This document shows, one piece after another, positions 49,183 to 60,900 of a stretch of DNA of 64,000 bases. This DNA comes from Bilabrum cf. latius. Taxonomy: Eukaryota > Bigyra: Bicosoecida > Bigyra > Bicosoecida. The notes beneath the pieces were generated by a model. It was not told where the DNA came from. It saw only the letters and a program-made list of their open reading frames with translations, and searched no databases. How positions within the stretch are numbered: position 1 is the first letter of the stretch; each line of letters opens with the position of its first letter. The stretch is from the NCBI GenBank assembly GCA_965178125.1, contig OZ237746.1, forward strand, positions 682,001 through 746,000, given 5' to 3'. Position numbers and translations under genes: made by a program.

Positions 49183-52095
49183 ATGAATGTAAGAGTTTGA
49201 GTTACTGGCGTCCATCGGCCCCCGCAGATGCTCACCGAGAACCAGCAGCGAGTGCTTTACCTGCTGTCGCTGCACTCGGCCCCCGCCGAATCCCAGGACC
49301 AGGCGGAGCGGTGGGTCCGGCACCAGGCCCTGATGGTACTGGTCTACGAAGGGATCGTCGAGAACGCGCTGGACTACGATTACGCGCCGGCCTCCGAGAT
49401 GGTGGAGGGCAAGCGAATGTTCGTGAACGTCTCCCAGGAAGGCAAGGCGGACATCGGGTACCTGAGGGAAGAGGGCCTCGTGAACGGCCTCAAGATCAGC
49501 TCCAAGGAACACCTCCCGGTGACCATGTACCAGATATCGCGCAAGGGACAGGAGGTGCTAGAGGGGGTCGAGCAGGAGGACAGGGACCAGGTCAACCGGT
49601 TCGCGCTGAGTCCCGCGAGGTCCGTCATGCAGGTGGAGTGGACGGGGGACGATTTCCAGCTTGTGGCCGCGGATGGGTACAGGAAGGCCAGCACGGTGCT
49701 CGCCGTGGAGGAGGTCTCCTATGTCAGCTCCGCGTGAGCAGCACTCGTCACACCGCGTGCTTCCCTCTCGTCACACCCCAGCCCGCCCACTGGCTCCCAT
49801 ATCGTCCTTGCCTTTTTCTTGTTCACTGTTCCCCGCAGCTACATCCCCGCCTGCCTTAGACACAGCGGGCGGCCGACACTCTCCAACGCCCATCGGGTGG
49901 GCGAGCTGACTCGCTCTCAGGGTGCAGACAACATCCGAGACGACCTCGAGGAGATCATCACGCTCAACAGCGTGTCGGTGATCGTGGGCGAGTTCATCCC
50001 CTTCGGGTCCAACCAGATGGTCGAGCTCAACCACACCATGGGCAGTCCGGAGCGGGTCCTCGGCGGGTTCTTCACGGCCGCCGTGCAGGACACGTCCAGT
50101 GCATCGAGTTTCCAGATGGAGCCGGGCTTGACGGCCATCCAGATCCTTGATTACGCTCTGGCAGGGCACGTGAATCTAGAGGCCGACATCAGGCTGCCGG
50201 AGCCCGACGGAGTGGTCCAGATCGAGACGTTCGGTGTGTCCTTGCACGCGGACGGCGGCTGCTTCTTCGGCTTGCAGCTGGAGGCAGTGCAGGACAGGGT
50301 AAAAGATGCTATCTCGCTGGACCACCTGTCCCGGCTGCTTGTGGACGTGCAGACGGACTCGAGCGAGATCGTGGAACCGTTGCTGAGCCCCGACCAGCGC
50401 AAGATGCTCGACCTCGTGTACAGGGGGGACTCCCCCAACAGGAATAAAGTGAACCTCATCATCGCGAACGAGATCACGCCGCACCTGACGGCGGAGGAAT
50501 ACATGGACAAGGGAGAGTATGAGAACGAGCTCAAGCAGGTGCTCGGTGACACGCGGGCAGCCTATGACGTCACCGACAGCGACACGCTCATCTTCGGGTC
50601 CAACGGCTTGCTCCTCGCCGGGCCCAACTCAAGGACCTACGAGCCCCTGCTGGCCTCGTACGTGCAGCTGCTGTCAATGGACCTGTTCGCGCAGAACCTC
50701 TTCAGCATCATCAAGGTCGCAGACGACGACATCAGGGCCACTGCACTGCAGTGCAGGCGGTCCAGACTGCACCCACTGGTGCTCCAAGAAGCGGTCAGCC
50801 GGCTGCCGTACCTGCACAGGAAGGTGTTGCTATTAGAGAAGGTCGTGGCCTTTATGGAGGAGTCCCTTCTCGCGACAGAGGTGCCCGAGCCTCCCATGAC
50901 GGCCGCCGGCCGCGCCCTCTACCAGCGGCTCGCCCTTCCCAAGCTGCAGGCCGAGATGGCTCGCAGAGTCACCGACCTCACGAAGTACGTCAAGGAGGCA
51001 AGGGAGGAGTTCCAAGTGCTGCAGCAGCAGGCCAGTCAGATCCAAAAGGCGCGCACGGAGAATTCGCAGCAGTCGATGGAGCAGCACGTACTGGGGATCA
51101 CCGACATGATGCGGGATAAGAAGGTGGGCCAGATCGCGAACGCGCTTGACGTGGTGCAGTACCTGCTCCTCATCCTGGCGTGCTTTGCATTTTTGGACCG
51201 ACTCACGGGCGACTGGACGGTGATGGAGTCGGACTGGTTCCGGCGGGTTGGAGAGGCACTCATCACAGGGAGTGCAATGGTGTGGTTCCTGATCACGGCA
51301 GTCGTGGCCGCGTGTGCCGTAGTGGGGATCTATTACCTGCAGGACTACCGGCTGTTCGTGCAGATGGAGGACGTGGTGAAGGTGTCGCTGGAGCCCAGGA
51401 GACGCATGAACCTCGCTGCCTTCAAGGCCTTTTTGAACCCCAAGAGGCTTCTGGACAGTGCCTGGACAGTCACGACAGAAGGGGACAGGGTGTACGTCAA
51501 GTGGCTGGAGGAAACCGACTACACCATCGACTGGGCGGGCGTGAAGCCCTCCATCGCCATCACCTACTCGGCACATCTCGAGCTCATGCTCACCATCGAG
51601 GTCGAGTACCACCGTGGGCTCACCACTGACAGCGCCTCTAGGCTCAGCGAGCAGGATCTGGCGGACAAGACTTTGGCCATGCTAGAAAGATACAACGTGC
51701 TGCTGGAGGACCCATCGGCCCCCGCGCTGACTCTCGGGCCGGTGGATCCAGCCAGCAGGAAGAACCCGAGGGTGGCCATCCACCGGATCACAGGGGCGGG
51801 GGCAGACGATCGCGAGGTTGTCGAAGAGGACGGGGCCGCGGGGGGCGCAGATGTCGGCTCGCCGGGGCTACACCCCGGCGGTGGGGAGGGGGCCAGCGGC
51901 GGCAACTCGGAGTCGAAGCAGGACCCGGGCACCGGTGCAGAGGGGGCTACAGCCGCTGTGCGCGTGGACGTGACGGACCAGGGCAAAGGTGGTTCGGCTG
52001 CTTCCTCTGGAGGTGCTTCGTCTGCGGCTGGTGCTGGAACCACGTCTGGTCGTGGGGCTGGAGATTCAGACGTAGGGGGGGAGAGCAAGGAATGA
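49183..52095 (+). CDS. Membrane protein of unknown function, introns, no UAG
   Basis: The main exons are 49228-49733 and 49839-52095, giving an integral 920-aa frame ending in TGA. A two-codon first exon (49183-49188) before a 39-nt intron is possible; otherwise ATG 49228 is the start. The N-terminus (LTENQQRVLYLLSLHSA... YQISRKGQEVLEG) looks winged-helix-like. Next are YIPACLRHSGRPTLSNAHRV and a globular region with repeated FIPFGSN/IFGSNGLLLAGPN-type turns, a helical/coiled-coil stretch (about residues 500-600), two membrane helices (VVQYLLLILACFAFL and MVWFLITAVVAACAVVGIYY) and a Gly/Ala/Glu-rich tail. I do not recognise the family. Unlike its neighbours it contains no in-frame TAG. Confidence 0.75.
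49189..49227 (+). other. Candidate 39-nt intron
   Basis: Begins GTAAGAG and ends CCCCCGCAG directly before ATG 49228. Read through, it contains an in-frame TGA. The preceding exon would be only ATG AAT. Confidence 0.4.
49734..49838 (+). other. Spliceosomal intron, 105 nt
   Basis: GTGAGC donor and a TTTTTCTTGTTCACTG plus CCCCGCAG acceptor. The junction GC|C preserves the frame (SSA-YIPACL). Two copies of the dispersed CTCGTCACACC motif lie inside. Confidence 0.8.
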
Positions 52096-52717
52096 TTGAA
52101 GAGCGCGTCGCTCTGGTGATCGGATCCAGGATCAGTGGATTGCAATGGCCCAACAATCATCTCTTCCTCCACCCGCTTGGTGAACCACCCCCTCCCTGCT
52201 CCGCCCTCAACCCCCCCCCCTTTCCCCCCTTGCCCACCCCTAGCCGCCGTTCCTGCTCGTACCTCACTGACCTGGCCTCATAACCGCGCTCCCTCCTCCG
52301 TATCCGGACTTCTTCCCCGGCATCTAATCCTGCACCTCGAGGGGGTTCTGCGCCCAACCCGCTACCTCAATCTCAGAGACCTTGCTAGCCTCACCAACTA
52401 GCGTCCGAGTCATTCATTTAAGTGCTGAATTTATTAACAAACGACTATGGTAGTAGAGCGTGTATACCCGCTCGGCATCCGCCTAACATAGGACTCGTGC
52501 GAGTTGCGATCTGCCCCACTGGCACTGGCAGACGAGTGTGGTTTTCATCTTCTTCAAAAAAGTATGTGGTCGCAACCCTAATTTTTTAAAATGCTCACCT
52601 TTGCTCAGAACGCCAGTTCACACCAAGAGTTTCATCGCACGTATCGAGAAAAGGCTTTATCACTAGGGGGTTAACGCAAACGTGTTCCGTCATTACCAGC
52701 AAAAAAGAGAGCCTGAA
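52096..52717. other. Intergenic region
   Basis: About 620 nt between the unknown membrane protein and the RING gene. It starts C-rich (C and CT tracts near 52208-52235) and becomes AT-rich before 52718. No gene is seen. Confidence 0.5.
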
Positions 52718-53848
52718 ATGTCTCGTAGCAGGCTCAGCAAATTTGGTTCGATTCGTCATTTGCTGCCTCGCTGCGCGCACTGCGGTCTAGAGCTAGATCC
52801 AAGGGACCCTGAGCGGCCCGCACTATACATCCCAACTTGTCATTGTCGCTTATGCGAAAGCTGTTTCTGCCTTCGGCGAGTGCGCTGCCCGGTCAGGCGT
52901 TGCAACGAACGCGTCCGCGGCGACGACAAGGCAGTGCGCATCGATCTAGGAGTTTCTTCAGAGTACGAAAAGACGCCCCAGGGAAAGATTGTATTGCTAT
53001 CGTACCAGTTCCCTCAGGAGTTCAAAGAGGCGGCGGATTTTTGTCGCAAAACAGAGCAAAAGGCGCGCTCTGTACGAGCAGAGGCAGCCCAGGGGGGCGC
53101 AGAGCAGCCAACCGCGCACACCGCGCCAGAGGACCCATTCACAGCGTCGTGTCGTTTTACTAGTGTTAGCCACGTTGATGCAGTCCTAGGAGTGACTACC
53201 CGCTAGAACAAGCGCCGTTCTGGCCGAGATGCAACGCCCTGGCGATTCCCGCCCCCCCTTGCATCTCTCACGACAGGCGGGGGTGCATGGTAGCGTGTCG
53301 GCTCTAAAAGCAGCCAGGGCACCGCTGCAGATGCTTATGGAACCGGTAGATGGAAAGACACTCGGTCCCTCGGATCCGATTCGAAGGGAGCTGCGATGGC
53401 GGGCGGGCTCCGAAGAGGTGGCGAGGTCAGGGCATCGTCCTAGCCCCGCGTTGGGAAGGCAACACCAGCGGGCCGCTCCATGCCCATGCGGATAGTGGGG
53501 CTCCAGGCAGCGTCGGATCGTGCAGGTGTGACCGACTTGGGTGTGGCTGCGGCGGGCGCTGTGGACAGCTCGAGCAAACAGGTCGCCCTTGCCGATCGAC
53601 AGGAGCATGAGGCGGTTCCAAGGGGGGTTCGCGCGGGTCTGCCACAAGGACGGGTGATCTCAGTGATCAGCGCCGTGCATGGCCAGGAGCAGCCGCCCAG
53701 TGCGACTAGTGCTCGATCAGAGGATAAGGGGGGCTCGCGCATGAAGCGGTCTTCGGGAAGCGCCTTTAGTCCGCGACCCTCTGCGAAGTGTTGGCGCGTA
53801 GAGGACAGCGAGGCAGGCGGGTACTCAGGGCGCCCCCCAAAATCATGA
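52718..53848 (+). CDS. RING-finger protein, possibly MAT1/Tfb3-like
   Basis: From ATG 52718 to TGA 53846, 376 aa, with three in-frame TAG codons (53204, near 53273 and near 53438). The N-terminus has C19-x2-C22, then C41-x-C43-x2-C46-x2-C49 and C57-P-x3-C62, a RING-like zinc-binding arrangement with an unusual last spacing and Cys where His is usual. The following helical stretch (YEKTPQGKIVLLSYQFPQEF) resembles the region after the RING of the CDK-activating-kinase assembly factor MAT1 (YNKREEDF-type). The C-terminal ~200 aa is low complexity and basic. MAT1 would serve TFIIH/CAK; a generic E3 ligase is the alternative. The 3' end overlaps the minus-strand small gene by 83 nt. Confidence 0.6.
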
Positions 53849-54339
53849 GGCCCTGGTTGCCATCCGGTAGACGTACAATGCCAGCTTGATCCTGGTCCAC
53901 CTGTGCGATCTTCACCGACTCGTCCTCATAGGGCCGAGGCATCTCGCTGCTTCCTCCAACAGATGGCATCGCTGTCACTAGTGTCTCCGGACGTATTGCA
54001 CGGGATCTTTGGTTTCTCTTAATTATAGCGAGTGCATGCTAAGCGGGGTACGCCAATGTAACAAGTCAAATTAAACTGGCAGAAGCACGCAGGAGCCAAG
54101 AGCATCCGATTGACCCACAGCAGCCACAGAACTTACTGAATCACACTCGCCGGCCGCACTCTCTTTGGTGGGGCCCTTGCCGTAGTCTTATTGTCCTCCT
54201 CCTCCTTGACCATGCCCTTCAGCACCTCTTCGAGGGCGCCAAGCTGATCCATGACGCTGGGCCGCACTCCCTGCATGGCACCAAATACCTAATGCTCCTT
54301 GTAACCAGCAGACACTGTCTGAAGCGTGGGTGCTTCCAT
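53766..54339 (-). CDS. Small two-exon gene of unknown function
   Basis: Exon 1 54339-54137 (ATG MEAPTLQTVSAGYKEH, then one TAG codon, VFGAMQGVRPSVMDQLGALE) ends in a perfect GTAAGT donor. Intron 54136-54007 (130 nt) ends AAAG. Exon 2 54006-53766 (SRAIRPETLVTAMPSVGGSS...) ends in TAA. Joined, this is 147 aa. The first exon has a short acidic helix (LEEVLKGMVKEEEDN). No family is recognised. The start could lie further upstream, but an in-frame TGA sits about 55 nt above ATG 54339. Without the intron, exon 1 would simply stop at TAA 54133. Confidence 0.45.
54007..54136 (-). other. Candidate 130-nt intron
   Basis: GTAAGT donor. The acceptor follows CTATAATTAAGAGAAACC and ends AAAG. Of the AG acceptors tried, this is the one that gives a long open frame downstream. 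Confidence 0.45.
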
Positions 54340-54429
54340 CAGCGGGTTGCGCCGCTTGCAAGGATCTGAAAGCCCATCGCTCCCCTCCTTGGCATCCACT
54401 CAAGCTCCTGAAGCTGACGTGCTACTGGA

Positions 54430-54553
54430 CGGGTCAGAGACACCATCGCCATCGTGCCCGGGTCCCTGCCGCCCCCCCCCCCCCCCCAACGGGCCTGCCC
54501 ATAGACACCCGAATGGTGTCCACGCAGCTGGCCACAAATGCAGCCACTTGTGC
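54430..54553 (-). pseudogene. Decayed fragment of the LRR gene
   Basis: Nearly matches a segment of the LRR genes encoding GRDPGTMAMVSL and the following residues (compare 55147-55255), but carries a run of about 17 C near 54471 and lacks the rest of the gene. It sits just downstream of LRR gene A. Confidence 0.75.
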
Positions 54554-54556
54554 TAG

Positions 54557-57478
54557 TCATGACACCGTACACGGGCACCCAGACCCGGCGGCAATCACGG
54601 ACGCCTCATCGACAGGCGTATGGCCATCCATTTCAGCAACCGCTCCGCCCTGCAACGAACCTACATCACCCGCCACCGACTGCCTGGCAATCACCTCCTC
54701 CAGCACCTTCACGCACTCTCCATGACCGCCCAAACGAGCCGCCTCCAAGGGACCCACCATCGCCCCACCCTCCATCTCGCCCTTGATCTCCAGCCCACCC
54801 GCCAACCGACCCAGCCTCAGCCGCTTCCCCAGCTCCAACTGCCAACCCTCTCTCGCCGCCCGGAACACCCTGCCTGCGTCTCTCTTGGCATTCACTGCCC
54901 GGCGCCATAGCAGCACATGACTCTGTCGATCTGTCATTTTACCCGCCAGCGTCTCTCCGCACAGACAGGCCAATCCAGGATAGTCTGATTCGATTGCCCA
55001 TCGCTGCATGCTCCTCACGCGATCGAAGCAGCCGCCATCTCGTAACGCGTACCGTAACACAGGCACTACGTCCACCAATGGCACCCCATCCCGGTCCCTC
55101 TCCACCTCATCATACTCGGCCTTACACGCGTCTCCCATGCCCAGCACCAGAGACACCATCGCCATCGTGCCCGGGTCCCTGCCGCCCTCCCCCACGGGCC
55201 TGACCATGGACTCCCGGATGGTGTCCATGCAGCTGGCCACGAATGCAGCCACTTGAGTCAGGTCCACAGCCCCGCCCTCAGCAGCTAGGTGCATGGCGGC
55301 CACGGCGCGGCCAGCGAGCACCCGGGGGCTGGGAGCGGGCGGAGGTACAGATGCGGCAGTGCTTGGCCCACAATCGCTGGAATGTGCAATCTCTGTCTTG
55401 AGCTGTTGGTCCATCCACTTCCTGACGACCATGTGCCGCTGCATGCCAAGCATGTCCTCGGGAGTCTTTGTGCGTCCACCAACTGTCATTTCACTCATCG
55501 ACCCGGACTACATGGCTGCCTGCTGCATGCCCTCCAGGATAGCTTCACTCCAGCTGGACCTGGCGATGTCAACACTGAATACTTTGCATGTTCTGCTCGA
55601 TGCAATCGCAGGCAGTAGAGCCCGCGCGGCAGCTTCCGAGAGTTGTGAATAGGAGTCTAATGTCAGCCGACGCAAGGAAGCAGACTCGGAAAGCAGCCTC
55701 GCGACAAAGGGGGCAGATGCGGCAGACACGAGCTCATCCTTCACTTTCATATATTGCAGCGTGGGATGACGTGCAGCAGCCTCGAATAGCACACGACTTT
55801 CATCATCTAAGCTTTTGGTTGGCTCAGCGCTTATTGCCAACTCGTGCAGAGTTGTGTTCCTAGCGAGGCCGGCAGCCAGTGGCGCAACACACTCAGGCTG
55901 CAGGCCACATGCTAGAATTTCCAATCGGCGAAGAGCAATGCCTGGATTCTCGCCTAGTGCCTTCCCCAATGCAACGGGTGTCTATCCGCCGAGAGCCCAT
56001 TTATTGTGGCTCAGATTCAGATCTTCTAGCGTGCTGTTCGACTGCAGCCCGACCGCGATTGCATGCCCGCCCTCGCTTCCGACTTTTCCCCCGCTGAGGT
56101 TTAGCATGTTGAGAGTGGTGTTGACTGCCAGCGCATTGCCCAGAGCCACAGCGCCATCATCTCTTATTTTGCTGCCCATCAGCCCAAGTTTCTCCAACAC
56201 GCACGAGGGCCGGGACAGCCAGAGTGCAATATATCTGGCCCCATCGGATCCCACGTTGCAGCCTGGCAACAGTAGCTCCCTGAGACCACTGCCAGCGGTA
56301 GAATGTCCCTTCATTATGCTGGCAATCCCAAAACAAGAAATATCACAATGCTACAGCGCGAGCGTCTTGAGCGAGCATCCTCTTGGCGAAGCAAGTGCTT
56401 GCCCGAGCAAGGTCGCAAATTCGTCATTAGAGTCATCCGAGTCATCTGAGTCATCTGAGATATCCGATTTAGGCCAAGGCTCATTAACCAAATCATAAAA
56501 TTCATCCCTGTCGTCCCCGCATGGCTGACGCAATGATTTCTAGTCGAGTTGGCTCGCGCCAATGTACAGACTCTCAAGTCGCAGCGCCCCCGTTGCCGCT
56601 CCTTTCCGAATGCCGCGAGCAAGAGGCACCATATCGGCAATGCTCCCACGGGCCACAACAAGCTACAACTTGCGGAGGGTTGAGTTGGTCGCAAGCGCAT
56701 GCTCCCATGCCTCCATCGCACCATCATCAATCCGAATGGTCGCATACTGGATGCTTAGCTCTTCCAATGCATGATTATGCGGTAACGCTCTAGCTATCCT
56801 TACACTAGTACTCTCATCTGTTCGGTTGCGCAAGCTGAGCACGCGCAATGTCTTGTTAAATTTTAGCCCTGTGCACATCAAATCCGCAGACCTGGAATAG
56901 CGACTAGCAATGCTCAGCTCCGTAAGGCATGTGTTGCATGCGAGAGACTGAATCAAAGAAGTGCTCCTCGTTGCTAACGGTAGCGACCCCGGGACCAGCC
57001 TTGCCTTAAGCAATGAAAAACATCCATCGGCAGCTTCGGGGCCTGTCAGCGGGGTTTCGTACTCTCCATCGAGAGACTGCAAACCTGATCGCTACAGAAT
57101 GGCGGCTGCTAAATTGGACCTAACATATGTTTCGCCTCTGCCGCGGGTTACTAGCCTATCGGAATCGAGCACGAAACGTCGCAAAGGAGCTCTCGTTTTG
57201 GCGAGGCTGGTTGCAAGTACTGAATGACCGCTATCTTGCAGCTCGCATCGTTGAATATAGAATGACTATACAGATTCATTTGTAATAAATGCGTTTCCAA
57301 GACAAGCGTACTGTTGTAGCCCCAAGCTCGATCCTGCAACAGAAAGACGTACGAGACTGCTGGACCGTCCAATTGCTTTCGAGAGCGCATCAAGATCTCC
57401 ATTTAAGGAATTAAAGTTAATGCACAATCGGCGGCACCCGCTGTTTATCTGGTCGAGAATCCATGACAAATTGTCCAT
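54557..57478 (-). CDS. LRR/ankyrin-like protein A
   Basis: From ATG 57478 (MDNLSWILDQINSGCRRL) to TGA 54557, 973 aa, with seven in-frame TAG codons including 57092-57094, 55970-55981 region (GG-X-TPVALGKAL) and 55508-55510. The N-terminal two-thirds are ribonuclease-inhibitor-type LRRs (LRELLLPGCNVGSDGARYIA, LNMLNLSGGKVGSEGGHAI, LEDLNLSHN). An acidic Asp/Ser insert (SDDSDDSDDSND) lies between repeats. The C-terminal part is helical with an ankyrin-like repeat (PLEAARLGGHGECVKVLEE). The fold is a protein-binding horseshoe. There is no signal peptide or kinase, so it is probably intracellular. It is the first of three tandem paralogs. Confidence 0.82.
55508..55510 (-). other. In-frame UAG matched by CAG in both paralogs
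   Basis: Gene A reads AAM-UAG-SGSMSEM. Gene B has CAG at 59115-59117 (AAVQSGSMSEM) and gene C has CAG at 62074-62076 (AAMQSGSMSEM). Flanking bases are nearly identical, so one C/T difference separates the codons. This supports UAG = Gln. Confidence 0.9.
57092..57094 (-). other. In-frame UAG matched by CAG in paralog B
   Basis: Gene A (57092) and gene C (63679-63681) have UAG before R-(S/P)-G-L-Q-S. Gene B has CAG (60699-60701) in VLQRPGVQT. Confidence 0.85.
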
Positions 57479-57956
57479 TTCGTCTACAATCTGGTTAAAG
57501 TAGTAGATGTGGTCGAGTGATCCGATCCCATTCGTGTCTGCTCCGATCACTCCCAATCTTCACCCATACGCCCCCACCTTAAACCAACTAGGTCTGTGCC
57601 CCCCTCATTCTATTCCCCGAATCAACAAGATTACTTCACCAATCATCTTCTCCGAGGGTCCACTTTTCTTTCACCTGCCTGCCAGTGGTGGAGCATTACA
57701 CCCCCATCCACGGGACGTGGTGTTCCATGATTCATGACCGCCGCAGCGGTGCCGCTCCTGCACATACCTCACTCGGCTGGCGCCATCAACCGCTCACTAC
57801 TACGCTATGCCTCATCTGATCTTATATCCTTCACGGGAACTGCACCCAACGTAGAGCGTCAATCACAGACACCTCATTGCCCTCGCCAGCGGACAGATCC
57901 TGTCCATGGCCCGTCTGGAGCGCTTGTTCATTGGATCCATCGACATTAGTCATGAC
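57479..57956. promoter_or_regulatory. Intergenic region upstream of LRR gene A
   Basis: 478 nt between the ATG of A and the TGA of B, both on the minus strand. No gene is seen. It presumably holds the promoter of A. Confidence 0.45.
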
Positions 57957-60900
57957 TCATGATACAGAACATCCGCATCCGCACCCAGGCCCCTATTCTG
58001 CTTCAGAGGTCCTAGTGTCTCGCAATGACACTTCATGCTCGCGTCGCTCTCGCTCCATCTCAGCTGCCCTGGCATATCGCAATGATGCTTCATGCTCGCG
58101 TCGCTGTCGCTCTATCTCAACTGCCCTGGCGTCACGCAATGACGCTTCATGCTCGCGTCGCTGTCGCTCCATCTCAACTGCCCTGGCGTCACGCAATGAC
58201 GCTTCATGCTCGCGTCGCTGTCGCTCCATCTCAGCTGCCCTGGCGTCACGCAATACCGCTGCGTCAAGTGTTGTCTCCGACTGCCTGGCAATCACCTCCT
58301 CCAGCACCTTCACGCACTCTCCATGACCGCCCAAACGAGCCGCCTCCAAGGGACCCACCATCGCCCCACCCTCCACCTCGCCCTTCATCTCCAGCCCACC
58401 CGCCAACCGACCCAGCCTCAGCCGCTTCCCCAGCTCTAACGGCCTGCCTTCACTAGCTGCTCGGAACACCCTGCCGGCGTCCCTCTAGGCCTCCACTGCC
58501 CTGCGCCATCGAAGCACATGCCTCCGTCGATCAGCCTCCTCCAGCGCCAGCGTCTCCCCGCACAAACAGGCCAATCCAGGATAGTCTGCTTTGATTGCCC
58601 ATCGCTGCACGCTCCTCACGCGATCGAAGCAGCCGCCATCTCGCAACGCATACCGCAACACAGGCAGCTCCTCCACCACAGGCACCCCATCCCGGTCCCT
58701 CTCCACCTCATCATACTCGGCCTGACACGCGTCTCCCATGCCCAGCACCAGAGACACCATCGCCATCGTGCCCGGGTCCCTGCCGCCCTCCCCCACGCCC
58801 ACGGGCCTGACCATGGACCCCCGGATGATGTCCATGCAGCTGGCCACGAATGCAGCCACTTGCGTCAGGTCCACGGCCCCGCCCTCAGCGGCTAGGTGCA
58901 TGGCGGCCACGGCACGGCCAGCGAGCACTCGGGGGCTGGGAGCGGGCGGATGTACAGATGCGGCAGTGCTTGGCCCAGGGTCGCTGGAATGTGCAATCTC
59001 TGTCTCCAGCTGTTGGTTCATCCACTTCCTGACGACCATGTGCCGCTGCATGCCAAGCCTGTCCCCGTGATTCTTTGTGCGTCCACCAATTGTCATTTCA
59101 CTCATCGACCCGGACTGCACGGCTGCCTGCTGCATGCCCTCTAGGATAGCTTCACTCCATCTAGGCATGACGACACCAACACTGAATACTTTGCATGTTC
59201 TGCTCGATGCAATTGCAGGCAGTAGAGCCCGCGCGGCAGCTTCCGGGGGTTGTGAATAGGAATCTAATGTCAGCCGACGCAAGGAAGCAGACTCGGAAAG
59301 CAGCCTCGCGACAAAGGGGGCAGACGCGGCGGACACGAGCTCATCCTTCACTTTAATATATTGCAGCGTCGGATGGTGCATGACAGCCTCGAATAGCACA
59401 CAGCCTTCATCATCTAAGCTTTTGGTTGGCTCAATGCTTATTGATAACTCCCGCAGAGTGGTGTTCCCAGCGAGGCCGGCAGCCAAAGGCACGACACCGG
59501 CGGGCTGCAAACTACATGATGCAATATCCAATCGACGAAGAGCAATGCCTGGATTCTCGCCTAGAGCCTTTCCCAATGCAACGGGTGTCTATCCGCCGAG
59601 AGCCCGCCCTGTCCAATTCAGATCCAGATCTTCTAGCGTGCTGTTCGACTGCAGCCCGACTGCGATTGCATGCCCGCCCTCGCTTCCGACTTCCCCCCCG
59701 CTTAGATCTAGCATGTTGAGAGTGTTGTTGACTGCAAGCGCCCTACCCAGAGCCATAGCACCATCATTTCTAATTTTGCTGCCCATCAGCGCAAGTTTCT
59801 CCAACATACAGGAGGGCCGGGACAGCTGAGCTGCGATCTGTATGGCCCCATCCGATCCCACGTTGCAGCCTGGCAAAAGCAGCTCCCTGAGGCCACTGCC
59901 AGCGGTGGGATTGCACTGCAGTAAGCTGTCGATGCCAACACGAGAAAATTCGCAGCCCTCCAGCTGGAGCTTTTTCAGAGAGCAACCTCTTGGCGAAGCA
60001 AGTGCTTGCCCGAGCAAGATCGCAAACCCGTCATTGAAATCATTAGAGTCATCCGAGTCATCAAAGTCATCCGAGTCGTCCGAGTCGGGCCAAGACTCAT
60101 TGACGTAGTCATCCAAGGCCTTCGTTGTTCGTCGATTTGGTGCACTGTACTCGCGTTTGCTCGCGACAATATGCAGGCTCTCAAGTCGCAGCGCCCCCGT
60201 TGCCGCTCCTTCCCGAATACCGCGAGCAAGAGGCACCATGCTAGCAATGCCCCTCTGGACCACGTCCAGCTTCAGCGTGCGGAGGGTCGAGTTGGTCGCA
60301 AGCGCATGCCCCCACGCTTCCATTGAAGCACCATGCATGGTCGCACCCTGGATGTTCAGCTCTTCCAATGCATGGTTATACAATAATGCTCTTGCAACAC
60401 TCGTACTAGTGCTGTAGTTTGTCGAACTACGCAAACTGAGTGCACGAAGCGTCTAGTTCGTGCTCAGGCTCGCGACAAGTTGTTTGGCGGACTCTTTATC
60501 GTGGCTGCCGACGACCAGCTCAGTCAGGGATGTATTCCTTGCTAAGGAGCGAATGAAAGGAGCAGTGCTAGCAGATCGACGCGGGGTACACGGCAAAAGT
60601 TGTGCCTTACGCAAAGACGATGATCCCCCGGCAGCTTTGAGGACCGGGTATATCAGCTAGTCGCTGTACGTTACGTCGACTGTCTGCACACCTGGGCGCT
60701 GCAAGACTGCGATTGATATGATAAACCCTGCCATTTCCATATTCTTGCAGTACTTGAACACGAAACGGCGCAAAGGTGCTTTCGATTTTGCAAGGCTGTC
60801 CGCAAGAAGGGAATGGCCGCTCTCTTGCAGCTCGCATCGTTGAAGGTCGAGAGACGTAATTGACCTGTTTGATACAAATGCGCTACCAAGGCAAGTATAT

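Noticed and set aside
54339-54578. Minus-strand 79-codon frame as a separate gene
   Set aside because: Its middle is the decayed LRR fragment with a poly-C run; the remainder belongs in another frame to the small two-exon gene.
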